Shown here one piece after another: positions 48,950 through 57,623 of a stretch of DNA of 64,000 nt. The stretch lies in the NCBI GenBank assembly GCA_902628195.1, contig CACOLY010000005.1, positions 1 through 64,000 of the forward strand, in the 5' to 3' direction. Under the pieces are notes generated by a model. It worked only from the letters and a program-made list of their open reading frames with translations. It searched no databases and was not told the origin of the DNA. Numbering within the stretch: the first letter of the stretch is position 1; every line of letters starts with the position of its first letter. The stretch is from an uncultured Pelagibacteraceae bacterium (GTDB lineage: Bacteria; Pseudomonadota; Alphaproteobacteria; Pelagibacterales; Pelagibacteraceae). The position numbers and the translations under genes were made by a program.

Positions 48950-49602
48950 AAAATTTAGATCAAAGAAATCAAATTATTGAATATTCATTAAAATTAAACT
49001 CTACAAATCTTTCGCCTCTTAGATCTGGCAATATATCTTTAAGAGGAAGAGAAAATAATAAAGAAGGATACTTAATTACTCCATCAGGAAAAAAATATGA
49101 AACATTAAAACCTGAAGATATAGTCTTTATGGGTTTAAATGAAGAGGAAGAAAATAACGACTCAAATAATAAACCTTCATCTGAATGGAGATTTCATAGA
49201 GATATTTATGCAAATAAAAAAGAAGCGTATGCTATTGTTCATGCTCATTCTCCACACGCAACAGCTGTATCTTCACACGGAAAGCCAATACCGCCGTTTC
49301 ATTACATGGTTGCTCTCGCAGGAGGAGATGACATTAAATGTGCTGATTACGCTACTTTTGGAACAGAACAGCTTTCAAAAAATGTAATTAAAGCTTTAGA
49401 AAACAGAAGTGCTTGTCTAATGTCAAATCACGGTCAGGTTGCTTTTGGAAAAAATTTAGACCAAGCTTTTGAACTTGCACAAGAGATAGAAAATATTTGT
49501 CATCAATACACTATTGCACTAAAGTTAGGGCAACCAAAGATTCTTTCATATAAAGAAATGAAAAAAGTTTTGGACAAAGCTAAAGATTACAAAAAAGGGT
49601 AA
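48946..49602 (+). CDS. Class II aldolase/adducin family protein; candidate 5-methylthioribulose-1-phosphate aldolase (Ald2-type)
   Basis: SGNISLRGREN, AYAIVHAHSPHATAVSSHGKPIPPFHYM, LMSNHGQVAFG; overlaps mtnA stop by 4 nt. Confidence 0.85.
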   Translation: MKNLDQRNQIIEYSLKLNSTNLSPLRSGNISLRGRENNKEGYLITPSGKKYETLKPEDIVFMGLNEEEENNDSNNKPSSEWRFHRDIYANKKEAYAIVHAHSPHATAVSSHGKPIPPFHYMVALAGGDDIKCADYATFGTEQLSKNVIKALENRSACLMSNHGQVAFGKNLDQAFELAQEIENICHQYTIALKLGQPKILSYKEMKKVLDKAKDYKKG

Positions 49603-49603
49603 G

Positions 49604-50644
49604 ATGATTAAAGTTGGGGAGCACATTACTCTGGATATCATTGGGACTGATAAAGAGTATGATCCATCAGTCTTTGAAAAAGTAATTAATGAAATTGCTA
49701 GAACTGCAAAAGTTACAATTCTCAATATTTCAAAGTATAAATTTGAGCCACAAGGTTTTACAATCTTGGCTTTATTAGCCGAAAGCCATATCAGCTTTCA
49801 CACATTTCCCGAAAAAGGAATTATAAGTTTTGATTTTTTTACTTGTGGAAAAATCAGCCCTTCAATTGCTATTAATATTGTTAAAAAAGAATTTAAACAT
49901 AAAAGAATAGTAAAAAAAGAGTTTAATAGAGATACAAGATCTTTATATCACGATATCTATAGCTCACCTGGCTTACAAAAATCATATGTAGTTAATGATG
50001 TATTAGAAGATTTTAAATCTAAAGTTGGTCAACATATTGAAATTCTAGATTTAGAACAATTTGGAAAATCTTTATTCATTGATGGCGAGATACAAGTAGC
50101 TTCGACTGATGAACACCTTTATAGCTCAACATTTGTTGGATCAGGTTTAAAATTAAATAAATCAAATGATAAGGCTGCTATTATTGGTGGAGGAGATGGT
50201 GGAGTTGCAAGAGAATGTATTTCTAAAAAATTTAATTTTATAGACTGGTATGAACTTGATCCAGAGGTAGTAGAAGTTTGTAGCAAACATTTGGGTGATA
50301 TAGGAAAAAAAGCTACTGAAAAAAATTCAGTTAAGTGCATATGGGGAGATGCATTCGAAAGTATTAAATCTATTAAAGATGATACATATGATCATATATT
50401 TGTTGATTTAAATGATGATCAATTTTGTATTGATCTCGCTGCAAAAAATATGGATTCTTTGGTCAGAATTTTAAAACCAAAAGGAGTTATTACTGCACAA
50501 GTAGGAAGCCAAGATAAAAAACCCCACCAAGTTGAAAATTGGTTAAATGTATTTCACCAACATTTTGGAAACACTAAATTATCAAGGGTTTATGTGCCTA
50601 GTTTTGATTGTTCTTGGAATTTTTCATCATCTATAAATCATTAA
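49604..50644 (+). CDS. S-adenosylmethionine decarboxylase - spermidine synthase fusion (SpeD::SpeE)
   Basis: N-terminal ESHISFHTFPEKG with S61, H66 and C81 at the spacing of class 1B AdoMetDC; C-terminal IIGGGDGGVARECISK...YELDPEVVEVCSKHL spermidine synthase core. Confidence 0.9.
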   Translation: MIKVGEHITLDIIGTDKEYDPSVFEKVINEIARTAKVTILNISKYKFEPQGFTILALLAESHISFHTFPEKGIISFDFFTCGKISPSIAINIVKKEFKHKRIVKKEFNRDTRSLYHDIYSSPGLQKSYVVNDVLEDFKSKVGQHIEILDLEQFGKSLFIDGEIQVASTDEHLYSSTFVGSGLKLNKSNDKAAIIGGGDGGVARECISKKFNFIDWYELDPEVVEVCSKHLGDIGKKATEKNSVKCIWGDAFESIKSIKDDTYDHIFVDLNDDQFCIDLAAKNMDSLVRILKPKGVITAQVGSQDKKPHQVENWLNVFHQHFGNTKLSRVYVPSFDCSWNFSSSINH

Positions 50645-50704
50645 ATTTTTCTTTTTTAAATCTTTAATCTGTGAAATACTATTTTTTTATTAAAGGAGAG
50701 AACA

Positions 50705-51532
50705 ATGAATATATTTAAGAAAACTATTTTTTCAGTTTTACTTTCTTTGTTGGTTATTGGAAATGTAAATGCTGATAAAATTAGAATTGGAACTGAAGGT
50801 GCTTACCCTCCATGGAATTCAAAAGATGAATCTGGTAAATTAATCGGTTTTGAAGTTGAATTAGCTTGGACACTTTGTAGATACATTGGTCAACAATGTA
50901 CAATCGTAGAGCAAGATTGGGATGGAATGATACCAGCTTTAATTATGAGAAAGTTTGATGCAATAATGGCAGGTATGTCAATTACTGCAGAAAGACAAAA
51001 GGCAATTAGCTTTTCTCAGGGTTACGCAGATGAAGTTGCATCACTAGCTGTTATGAAAGGCTCTAGTCTTGAAGGTCTAGATACTCCGGCTGGAATTAAT
51101 CTAACTAAACCTAATGCAGCTGCAAAAAAAGCATTAAAAACTCTTACATCAGCATTAGCAGGTAAAACTGTGTGTGTTCAAACTGCTACAATTCACCAAA
51201 ACTTTTTAGATTCAGGTGATGTTGGAAAAGTAAAAGTAAGAACTTACAAAACACAAGATGAAGTTAACTTAGATTTAGCATCAGGAAGATGTGATGCTGC
51301 ATTAGCTGCTGCGGTAGCATTTAGTGATTATGCAGAAAAATCTGGTAAGCCTGTTGTTTTAACAGGTCCAACTTTTTCAGGTGGTGCATTTGGAAACGGT
51401 GTTGGAGTCGGTATTAGAAAAGATGATACTGAACTTTTGAAAAAGTTTAACGCTGCAATTAATAAAGCAAGAAAGAACGGAGATATTAGTAGAATAGCTA
51501 CTAAATGGTTCGGTTTCGACGCTTCTATGTAA
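50705..51532 (+). CDS. Polar amino acid (Lys/Arg/Orn-type) ABC transporter substrate-binding protein
   Basis: Signal peptide; KIRIGTEGAYPPWNSKDESGKLIGFEVELAWTLCRYIGQQCTIVEQDWDGMIPALIMRKFDAIMAGMSIT; SD aaaggagag. Confidence 0.93.
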   Translation: MNIFKKTIFSVLLSLLVIGNVNADKIRIGTEGAYPPWNSKDESGKLIGFEVELAWTLCRYIGQQCTIVEQDWDGMIPALIMRKFDAIMAGMSITAERQKAISFSQGYADEVASLAVMKGSSLEGLDTPAGINLTKPNAAAKKALKTLTSALAGKTVCVQTATIHQNFLDSGDVGKVKVRTYKTQDEVNLDLASGRCDAALAAAVAFSDYAEKSGKPVVLTGPTFSGGAFGNGVGVGIRKDDTELLKKFNAAINKARKNGDISRIATKWFGFDASM

Positions 51533-51545
51533 TTCAATTTTAGAT

Positions 51546-51572
51546 TTGGCGACTATCATGTATAGTCGCCAA
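51546..51572 (+). promoter_or_regulatory. Intercistronic hairpin ttggcgactat-catgt-atagtcgccaa without T tract
   Basis: Perfect 11-bp inverted repeat between binding-protein stop (51532) and permease start (51578). Confidence 0.75.
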
Positions 51573-51577
51573 TCTGT

Positions 51578-52270
51578 ATGGAATTTCTAGCATTTGGAGA
51601 TACTGGTTGGGGTGATGAATTATTTCGTGCTACCCTAATGACAATAGCTGTATCAATTACAGCAATGTTAATTGGTTTCAGTTTTGCTGCAATATTTACT
51701 CCATTAAAGTTATCTAAATTTAAATCATTAAATTTAATTGCAAATATTTACACTACAGTCATTAGAGGTGTTCCAGAATTATTAGTTATTTACCTTTTCT
51801 TTTTTGGAGGAAGTGGAGCGGTAATGTTTGTTGCTTCTATATTTGGTTACAATGAATATATAGAAATAAATGCGTTTGTAACTGGTTCGTTTGCTATTGG
51901 AATTATATCTGGCGCGTATTCTACTGAAGTTTTTAGAGGTGCAATTCAGTCAATCGATAAAGGACAATTTGAGGCAGCAAAAGTTTTAGGTTTTAGTAAA
52001 TTTAAACAATTTTATAAGATTATTCTTCCTCAAATGTTAAGACTTGCAATTCCTAATTTGAGTAATGTTTGGCAAATAACTCTTAAAGATACATCGCTAA
52101 TTTCAGTAACGGGTTTGGTCGAGATCATGAGACAATCTTATATTGCAGCTGGATCTACAAGAGACCCTTTGTTCTTTTATTCTTTTGCAGCAGTTTTATA
52201 TCTGTTGCTGACGTTTTTAAGTATGAAATTGATAAACAAATTAGAAGTTAAGTATAGCAGGGGGTATTAA
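51578..52270 (+). CDS. Polar amino acid ABC transporter permease (HisQ/ArtQ-like)
   Basis: TVIRGVPELLVIYLFFFGG; GAYSTEVFRGAIQSIDKGQFEAAKVLGFSKFKQFYKIILPQMLRLAIPNLSN. Confidence 0.93.
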   Translation: MEFLAFGDTGWGDELFRATLMTIAVSITAMLIGFSFAAIFTPLKLSKFKSLNLIANIYTTVIRGVPELLVIYLFFFGGSGAVMFVASIFGYNEYIEINAFVTGSFAIGIISGAYSTEVFRGAIQSIDKGQFEAAKVLGFSKFKQFYKIILPQMLRLAIPNLSNVWQITLKDTSLISVTGLVEIMRQSYIAAGSTRDPLFFYSFAAVLYLLLTFLSMKLINKLEVKYSRGY

Positions 52271-52944
52271 TGGATTTTGAATTGATGATTAATAGTATTC
52301 CGAAGTTATTAAATGCTGCTATTGTAACTTTAAAACTTTTATCTGTATCTTTAATTGTAGGCTTATTTATTGGATTATTATTTGCAATTTTAAGATTAAA
52401 TAAAAACATTTTTATAAATAAATTTGCATATGGATATTCATACGTTTTCAGAGGAACCCCATTATTAGTACAAATATTCATAATTTATTTTGGCTTAGGT
52501 CAAATTGAATCTTTAAGATCTTCTTTCTTATGGGTGATTTTAAAAGAACCTTATTGGTGTGCAATTATTGCTTTCGCATTAAACACTGGTGCTTACACTT
52601 CTGAAATTTTAAGATCAGCATTTCAAACAATTAAACCTGGTATAATTGAAGCTGGTCAAAGCTTAGGTATTTCAAACAAAATTATATTTTATAAAATTCA
52701 AATTCCTATAGCGATTAGACAATCATTACCGGCGTACGGTAATGAAATTATTTTGATGATGAAAGGCACTTCGTTAGCAAGCACAGTCACTTTAATGGAT
52801 TTAACTGGTGTTGCAAAATATATAATTTCTACAACTTTTAAACCAATAGAAGTATTTATTGTAGCTGGTGGTATTTATCTATTTATGACTTTTATAATTC
52901 ATAATGTGATTAAATTTTTAGAAAAAAAATACAGTTTTAACTAA
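52270..52944 (+). CDS. Polar amino acid ABC transporter permease (HisM/ArtM-like)
   Basis: SYVFRGTPLLVQIFIIYFGLGQ; NTGAYTSEILRSAFQTIKPGIIEAGQSLGISNKIIFYKIQIP. Confidence 0.93.
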   Translation: MDFELMINSIPKLLNAAIVTLKLLSVSLIVGLFIGLLFAILRLNKNIFINKFAYGYSYVFRGTPLLVQIFIIYFGLGQIESLRSSFLWVILKEPYWCAIIAFALNTGAYTSEILRSAFQTIKPGIIEAGQSLGISNKIIFYKIQIPIAIRQSLPAYGNEIILMMKGTSLASTVTLMDLTGVAKYIISTTFKPIEVFIVAGGIYLFMTFIIHNVIKFLEKKYSFN

Positions 52945-54104
52945 AGAATAACCAGATCTAATTTTTGATTACCCAGTCTTTCGTTACCTTTTTCAGTAAC
53001 TAGATAAGTTTCTCCTAAGTTCATTGCTAATTGATTTACTGAATCCATCAAGATCATATGCATAAAGAAAACATTACCTGGTTCAATAACGTATGGATTT
53101 CCTGTGTATAACATAGGCCAATCCATCCAATTTGGAGAAAAAGTTGTACCCAAAGAATAGCCACATGCATTCATTCTAGCTTTGTTAAAACCAAGATCAT
53201 CAAAAGTCTTTGCGTGAGCATCAAAAACTTCTCCAATTTTATTTCCGGGTTTTAGTTTGTTTTCACAATTCTTTAATGCATCAACACAAGCTTCATGCAT
53301 TTTATGATGTTTAGGATCCGCTTTACCAATAGGAATAGTTCTAAACATTGCAGAATGATAATGTCTATAAGTTCCTGCCCATTCTAAAGTTAATTGATCT
53401 TGTTTATCTAAAATTTGTTTCTCTGATTGATATCGACATAGAAGAGCATTTTTACCAGAACCTATTATAAACTCATTTGCGGGATAATCTCCACCTCCTT
53501 CAAAAATAACTCTATTCATTTCAGCTAATATTTTAGACTCACTTACACCAGCCTTTGCATGTTTCCAAACTTCGTCTAAAGCTTTATCAGCAAGCTCAGC
53601 AGCTTTTTTTACATATATAATTTCTTCCTTAGATTTAACCACTCTTAATTTAGTTATTAGTTCTGATTTATCTTTAACAGCACAATAGTCCTCTAAAGAT
53701 TTATTAAGTCGAAGTGCATTACGTCCAGTTAAACCATATGCTTCATATTCAATCCCTAACTTTTTTCCTTTAAGATTTAATTCATTCAAAATAACTTTAA
53801 GATCATCAGTTGGATTTGATCCATCTTTATCAACCCAAATTCTAATATCTTCAATATTAGATGTATTTTGGGCTTGTCTTAAATCAGGAGCTCTAGTTAG
53901 TAATATTATGTTTCCATTTTTATCCAAAATTAAAGTTTGAAAAAAAACATATCCAAATGTGTCGTACCCTGTTAACCAATACATAGATTCTTGTCTAAAC
54001 ATTAAAAGAGCATCTATATTTTGCTCTTTCATTGAATTTAAAACTTTTGATTTTCTTTGTAAAAATTCTTCCTTTGAAAAATGAAGTCCCATTAAATAAT
54101 TCAA
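52941..54104 (-). CDS. M24-fold hydrolase, creatinase/ectoine-hydrolase (DoeA-like) type
   Basis: Creatinase N-domain (ALLMFRQESMYWLTGYDTFGY); TLEWAGTYRHYHSAMFRTI, GYSLGTTFSPNWMDW, LGETYLVTEKG. Confidence 0.7.
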   Translation of the reverse strand: MNYLMGLHFSKEEFLQRKSKVLNSMKEQNIDALLMFRQESMYWLTGYDTFGYVFFQTLILDKNGNIILLTRAPDLRQAQNTSNIEDIRIWVDKDGSNPTDDLKVILNELNLKGKKLGIEYEAYGLTGRNALRLNKSLEDYCAVKDKSELITKLRVVKSKEEIIYVKKAAELADKALDEVWKHAKAGVSESKILAEMNRVIFEGGGDYPANEFIIGSGKNALLCRYQSEKQILDKQDQLTLEWAGTYRHYHSAMFRTIPIGKADPKHHKMHEACVDALKNCENKLKPGNKIGEVFDAHAKTFDDLGFNKARMNACGYSLGTTFSPNWMDWPMLYTGNPYVIEPGNVFFMHMILMDSVNQLAMNLGETYLVTEKGNERLGNQKLDLVIL

Positions 54105-54490
54105 TAACTGGTATATTCTTTTATTTCCTTGATGACTGATCCAGTGTGATTGTTTATTTCTAATTTAATTTTTGCACGATCATCATTTAGAAAATGCACA
54201 TCTCTTGAAAGTTTGATAAACTTTTCTCCAAAATCTTTGTCTTTTTCACATTGTCTTTTATTATCTTCAATGATCCAAAGTTTAGCATTAATTTCTTTGA
54301 GTGATTGATAAAGATTATTCAACTTATCATCAGACTTAACATTTTTTCCTAATTGATCTTTTAAGATAGAATGTTCGTTGTTGATGAATTTTAACTTTTC
54401 AAGATCTTTTATTTTTTCCTGTTTAATCTCTAAAATCGAAATTTTGTCTAAAAGTTCTCCAATTGAAACTTCTACTATAATTTTATTCAT
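54101..54490 (-). CDS. DUF6165-like small protein
   Basis: IIVEVSIGELLDKISILEIKQEKIKDLEKLKFI ... LWIIEDNKRQCEKD; overlaps the following gene by 4 nt. Confidence 0.65.
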   Translation of the reverse strand: MNKIIVEVSIGELLDKISILEIKQEKIKDLEKLKFINNEHSILKDQLGKNVKSDDKLNNLYQSLKEINAKLWIIEDNKRQCEKDKDFGEKFIKLSRDVHFLNDDRAKIKLEINNHTGSVIKEIKEYTSY

Positions 54491-54522
54491 AAAATTTAAT
54501 ACTGTGCTATCTTGTTATAAAT

Positions 54523-55461
54523 ATGTCTAATATTTTAATAATTAAACATGGTTCATTAGGAGATATAGCTCAAGCAAGTGGTGCAATTCAAGATATATCT
54601 GAAAATCATAAAAATGATAATTTATATTTACTTACTACTAAACCTTATTTTGATTTATTTAAAAAAAATCCTTTTATTCACGAGGTGATTTTAGACAAAA
54701 GATTACCAAAATATAATCTAATTTATTTATATTTTTTAATGAGAGAATTGAAGAAATATAACTTTTCAAAAGTTTTTGATCTTCAAAATTCTTCCAGAAC
54801 CAATTTTTATAGAAATATTCTTTTCCCAAAGGCTGATAAAATAGTTTGGTCAAGTTCAGTATCAACATTGCCATCTAATAAAGATAAAGAAGAATTTGAC
54901 AAAATTTCTGTTCTTGAAAGATTTGACCATCAATTAAAAGAGTCTGGTTTAAATACACATAATACTTTAAGGCCTGATTTTAGTTGGGCATCAACAGACA
55001 TTAGTGAAATAAAAAATTTTTATAAGTTGAATAAATATATTCTTTTATTTCCTTTTTGCTCACCTCATTTGACAATTAAAAAATGGCCTTATTACAATAA
55101 TCTAATAGAAAAAATTTCAAATGAATATGGTGATGAGTATAAAATCGTTACTGCACCAGGACCTTCTGAAATAAATGATTCAAAAAATATTAATGCAGTA
55201 GCTTTGTTAGATAATGGAAAAGCATTAGATATATCGCAACTAACCTCATTAATTAAAGGAAGTTCTTTTGTAATTGCTAATGATACTGGTCCTGCACATA
55301 TCACTGCACATACCGGAACTAAAGGTCTAACATTGTTTGGCAAACACACAACAGCTTATAAGGTTAGTATTGAAAGAGAAAACTTTAGAGTAATTGAAGT
55401 GAGTGATCTTAAGAACTTAAGTGCTGAAAAAGTTTTTGAAAGATTGACTAGCTTACTTTAA
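54523..55461 (+). CDS. GT9 (heptosyltransferase-like) glycosyltransferase
   Basis: ILIIKHGSLGDIAQASGAIQDI, LFPFCSPHLTIKKWP, FVIANDTGPAHITAHTGTKGLTLFG. Confidence 0.87.
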   Translation: MSNILIIKHGSLGDIAQASGAIQDISENHKNDNLYLLTTKPYFDLFKKNPFIHEVILDKRLPKYNLIYLYFLMRELKKYNFSKVFDLQNSSRTNFYRNILFPKADKIVWSSSVSTLPSNKDKEEFDKISVLERFDHQLKESGLNTHNTLRPDFSWASTDISEIKNFYKLNKYILLFPFCSPHLTIKKWPYYNNLIEKISNEYGDEYKIVTAPGPSEINDSKNINAVALLDNGKALDISQLTSLIKGSSFVIANDTGPAHITAHTGTKGLTLFGKHTTAYKVSIERENFRVIEVSDLKNLSAEKVFERLTSLL

Positions 55462-56536
55462 GAACTTTTTTGTAATTTTCTACAATGTTAGACCAATAAA
55501 ATTTGGAAGATAATTCTTTAGCATTTTTTCCAAGTTCTAAGTATTTTTTATCCTCTATCATTGAATTGAGCGAAGAATAGATATCATCAAGATTATTTCC
55601 ATCACAAATCAATCCAGTTTTATCATGCTGAATTGCATCTGGGGCACCGCCATCTTTTCCACCAAGAGATGCAACACCATATTGTGCAGCTTCAACATAT
55701 GCAATTCCAAATCCTTCAACTGAAGTCTTATGTATGACAGACGGCATAACAAATATATTTGATTTGGCGATTAATGCATTTTTTAAATCATCACTGATAT
55801 CTTTAAAAAATATAACTTGTGTTCCCAAATCAAGTTCTTTAACTAATTCTTTTATGTTATCCTCTTCTTCTCCGTAACCGATACAAATATAAACAATATC
55901 TGGATATATTTGTTTTAAATTTCTTAATGCCATTAAAACTTTTTCATGATTTTTTCTTTTATCAAATCTAGAAACAGTAATTAATCGAGGTGTTTTAATC
56001 TTTAATAAACTTTCTACCTTGTCTAATGATTTTTTATTAAGCTCCTTAACTGGATTTACTCCGGGATTAATTACTACTATCTTAGCCTTATCAACACCAA
56101 TATTAATTGCTAAATTTTTTGTATACTCTGAATTAGCAATTACTTTTTCAACATCATTTAAAACTTTTACTATTTTTTTATTTTGAAAACTTCCTTTAGG
56201 ATGATTGATTTCTTTTCCATGAATTAAGCAATATTTATTCTTTGTAGTTTTGATTAACTCTAAGCTTTTCCAATGGTCAGCTATAATTCCTTGTATTTTA
56301 TTTTCTTTTAAAAATTCATTTATTAATTGAGCTTTTCTTATTTTTCGTAAAAACTTAATTCCTCCAACCCTTTCAATTGAAAAATTAACTTCTTTATCAA
56401 AATCTTTGTGATTTTCTTGGTAATCTGCAAAAACTTTAATCATGAAGTTCTTAGACATTTCTTTAGCAAGGCCCCACATTAAGCTTTGCATGCCGCCTAC
56501 TTCTGGTGGAAAAGATCTTGTTGCAATCAAATACAT
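55448..56536 (-). CDS. GT4 glycosyltransferase (group 1)
   Basis: RSFPPEVGGMQSLMWGLAKEM, ITVSRFDKRKNHEKVLMAL, VMPSVIHKTSVEGFGIAYVEAAQYGVASLGGKDGGAPDAI. Confidence 0.93.
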   Translation of the reverse strand: MYLIATRSFPPEVGGMQSLMWGLAKEMSKNFMIKVFADYQENHKDFDKEVNFSIERVGGIKFLRKIRKAQLINEFLKENKIQGIIADHWKSLELIKTTKNKYCLIHGKEINHPKGSFQNKKIVKVLNDVEKVIANSEYTKNLAINIGVDKAKIVVINPGVNPVKELNKKSLDKVESLLKIKTPRLITVSRFDKRKNHEKVLMALRNLKQIYPDIVYICIGYGEEEDNIKELVKELDLGTQVIFFKDISDDLKNALIAKSNIFVMPSVIHKTSVEGFGIAYVEAAQYGVASLGGKDGGAPDAIQHDKTGLICDGNNLDDIYSSLNSMIEDKKYLELGKNAKELSSKFYWSNIVENYKKVLKVS

Positions 56537-57090
56537 TAATTATTTTTCCACTTAATACTACATCCAGCACTTGGAGTTTGTTGCTTTGGCCCTTCACCAG
56601 TTTCTGAAATTTGTTTCATTGCTTTGTATAAATCACTGTCATCATCTCTTACTGGCACTAGATTTTTAAGCTCTCTTAATCTTCCTCTATACTGAAGCTC
56701 TAATTCTTTATTGTAACCAAAGAAATCTGGTGTACATACTGCATCATAAGTTCTCGCAATCTCTTGTGTTTCATCTACCAAATAAGGAAAATCAAATTGA
56801 TTTTTTTTTGCAAATAGGATCATGTTATCAAAAGAATCTTCAGGATAGTTTTCTGCATCATTTGCACATATAGCAACTGAATTAACACCTAGATCTTTTA
56901 ATTTTTTACAATCTTCAACAATATCTTTCGTAACTGCTTTGACATAAGGACAATGGTTACAGATAAACATTATCAAAGTCCCATTTTCACCTTTTACATC
57001 TTCTAAGGAAATTATTTTATTCTCTGTTGATTTAAGCTTAAAGTCGTGTGCCTTTTGGCCGAAATCACATATTGGAGTTTGTATTGGCAT
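56536..57090 (-). CDS. Thioredoxin-family (peroxiredoxin/ResA-like) protein
   Basis: LIMFICNHCPYVKAVTKDIVEDCKKL, DETQEIARTYDAVCTPDFFGY. Confidence 0.88.
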   Translation of the reverse strand: MPIQTPICDFGQKAHDFKLKSTENKIISLEDVKGENGTLIMFICNHCPYVKAVTKDIVEDCKKLKDLGVNSVAICANDAENYPEDSFDNMILFAKKNQFDFPYLVDETQEIARTYDAVCTPDFFGYNKELELQYRGRLRELKNLVPVRDDDSDLYKAMKQISETGEGPKQQTPSAGCSIKWKNN

Positions 57091-57110
57091 AATGTAATAA
57101 TATATAAATT

Positions 57111-57623
57111 ATGTTTTATGATTTAAAAGATAAAAAACCAAAAAACTCTGGCGAAAATTGGGTAGCTCCTAATGCAACTATAATAGGTGATGTTACTTTA
57201 GAAAAGAATTCTAGTATTTGGTTTAATGCAACCTTAAGAGGAGATATTGAAAATATTCACATTGGTGAAGGTTCAAATGTTCAAGACGGTAGTGTTTTGC
57301 ATACAGATCCAGGTTGTCCCTTGAAAGTTGGAAAAGATGTAACCATTGGACATTTAGTTATGCTTCATGGATGTACGATAGGGGACAATAGTTTAATTGG
57401 AATTGGGGCAGTGATTCTTAATAAAGCAAAAATTGGGAAAAACTGTATTATAGGTGCCAAAGCTCTAATTACTGAGAATAAAGAAATACCTGACAACTCT
57501 TTAGTAATTGGTTCGCCAGGTAAAGTTGTAAGAGAAGTGACTGAAGAGGAAAAAAAAGCAGTTTGGGAAAATACAAAACATTATCAAGACAACTGGAAAA
57601 AATATTCTAAATCAATTTTTTAG
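57111..57623 (+). CDS. Gamma-carbonic anhydrase family protein (LbH)
   Basis: NWVAPNATIIGDVTLEKNSSIWFNATLRGDIENIHIGEGSNVQDGSVLHTDPG; GHLVMLHGCTIGDNSLIGIGA. Confidence 0.92.
   Translation: MFYDLKDKKPKNSGENWVAPNATIIGDVTLEKNSSIWFNATLRGDIENIHIGEGSNVQDGSVLHTDPGCPLKVGKDVTIGHLVMLHGCTIGDNSLIGIGAVILNKAKIGKNCIIGAKALITENKEIPDNSLVIGSPGKVVREVTEEEKKAVWENTKHYQDNWKKYSKSIF

Noticed and set aside
52941-54104. DMSP lyase DddP (M24 family)
   Set aside because: The paired-Asp metal-ligand motif expected for DddP is absent (LEWAGTYRHYHSAMFRT instead); the pattern fits DoeA/creatinase-like proteins better.
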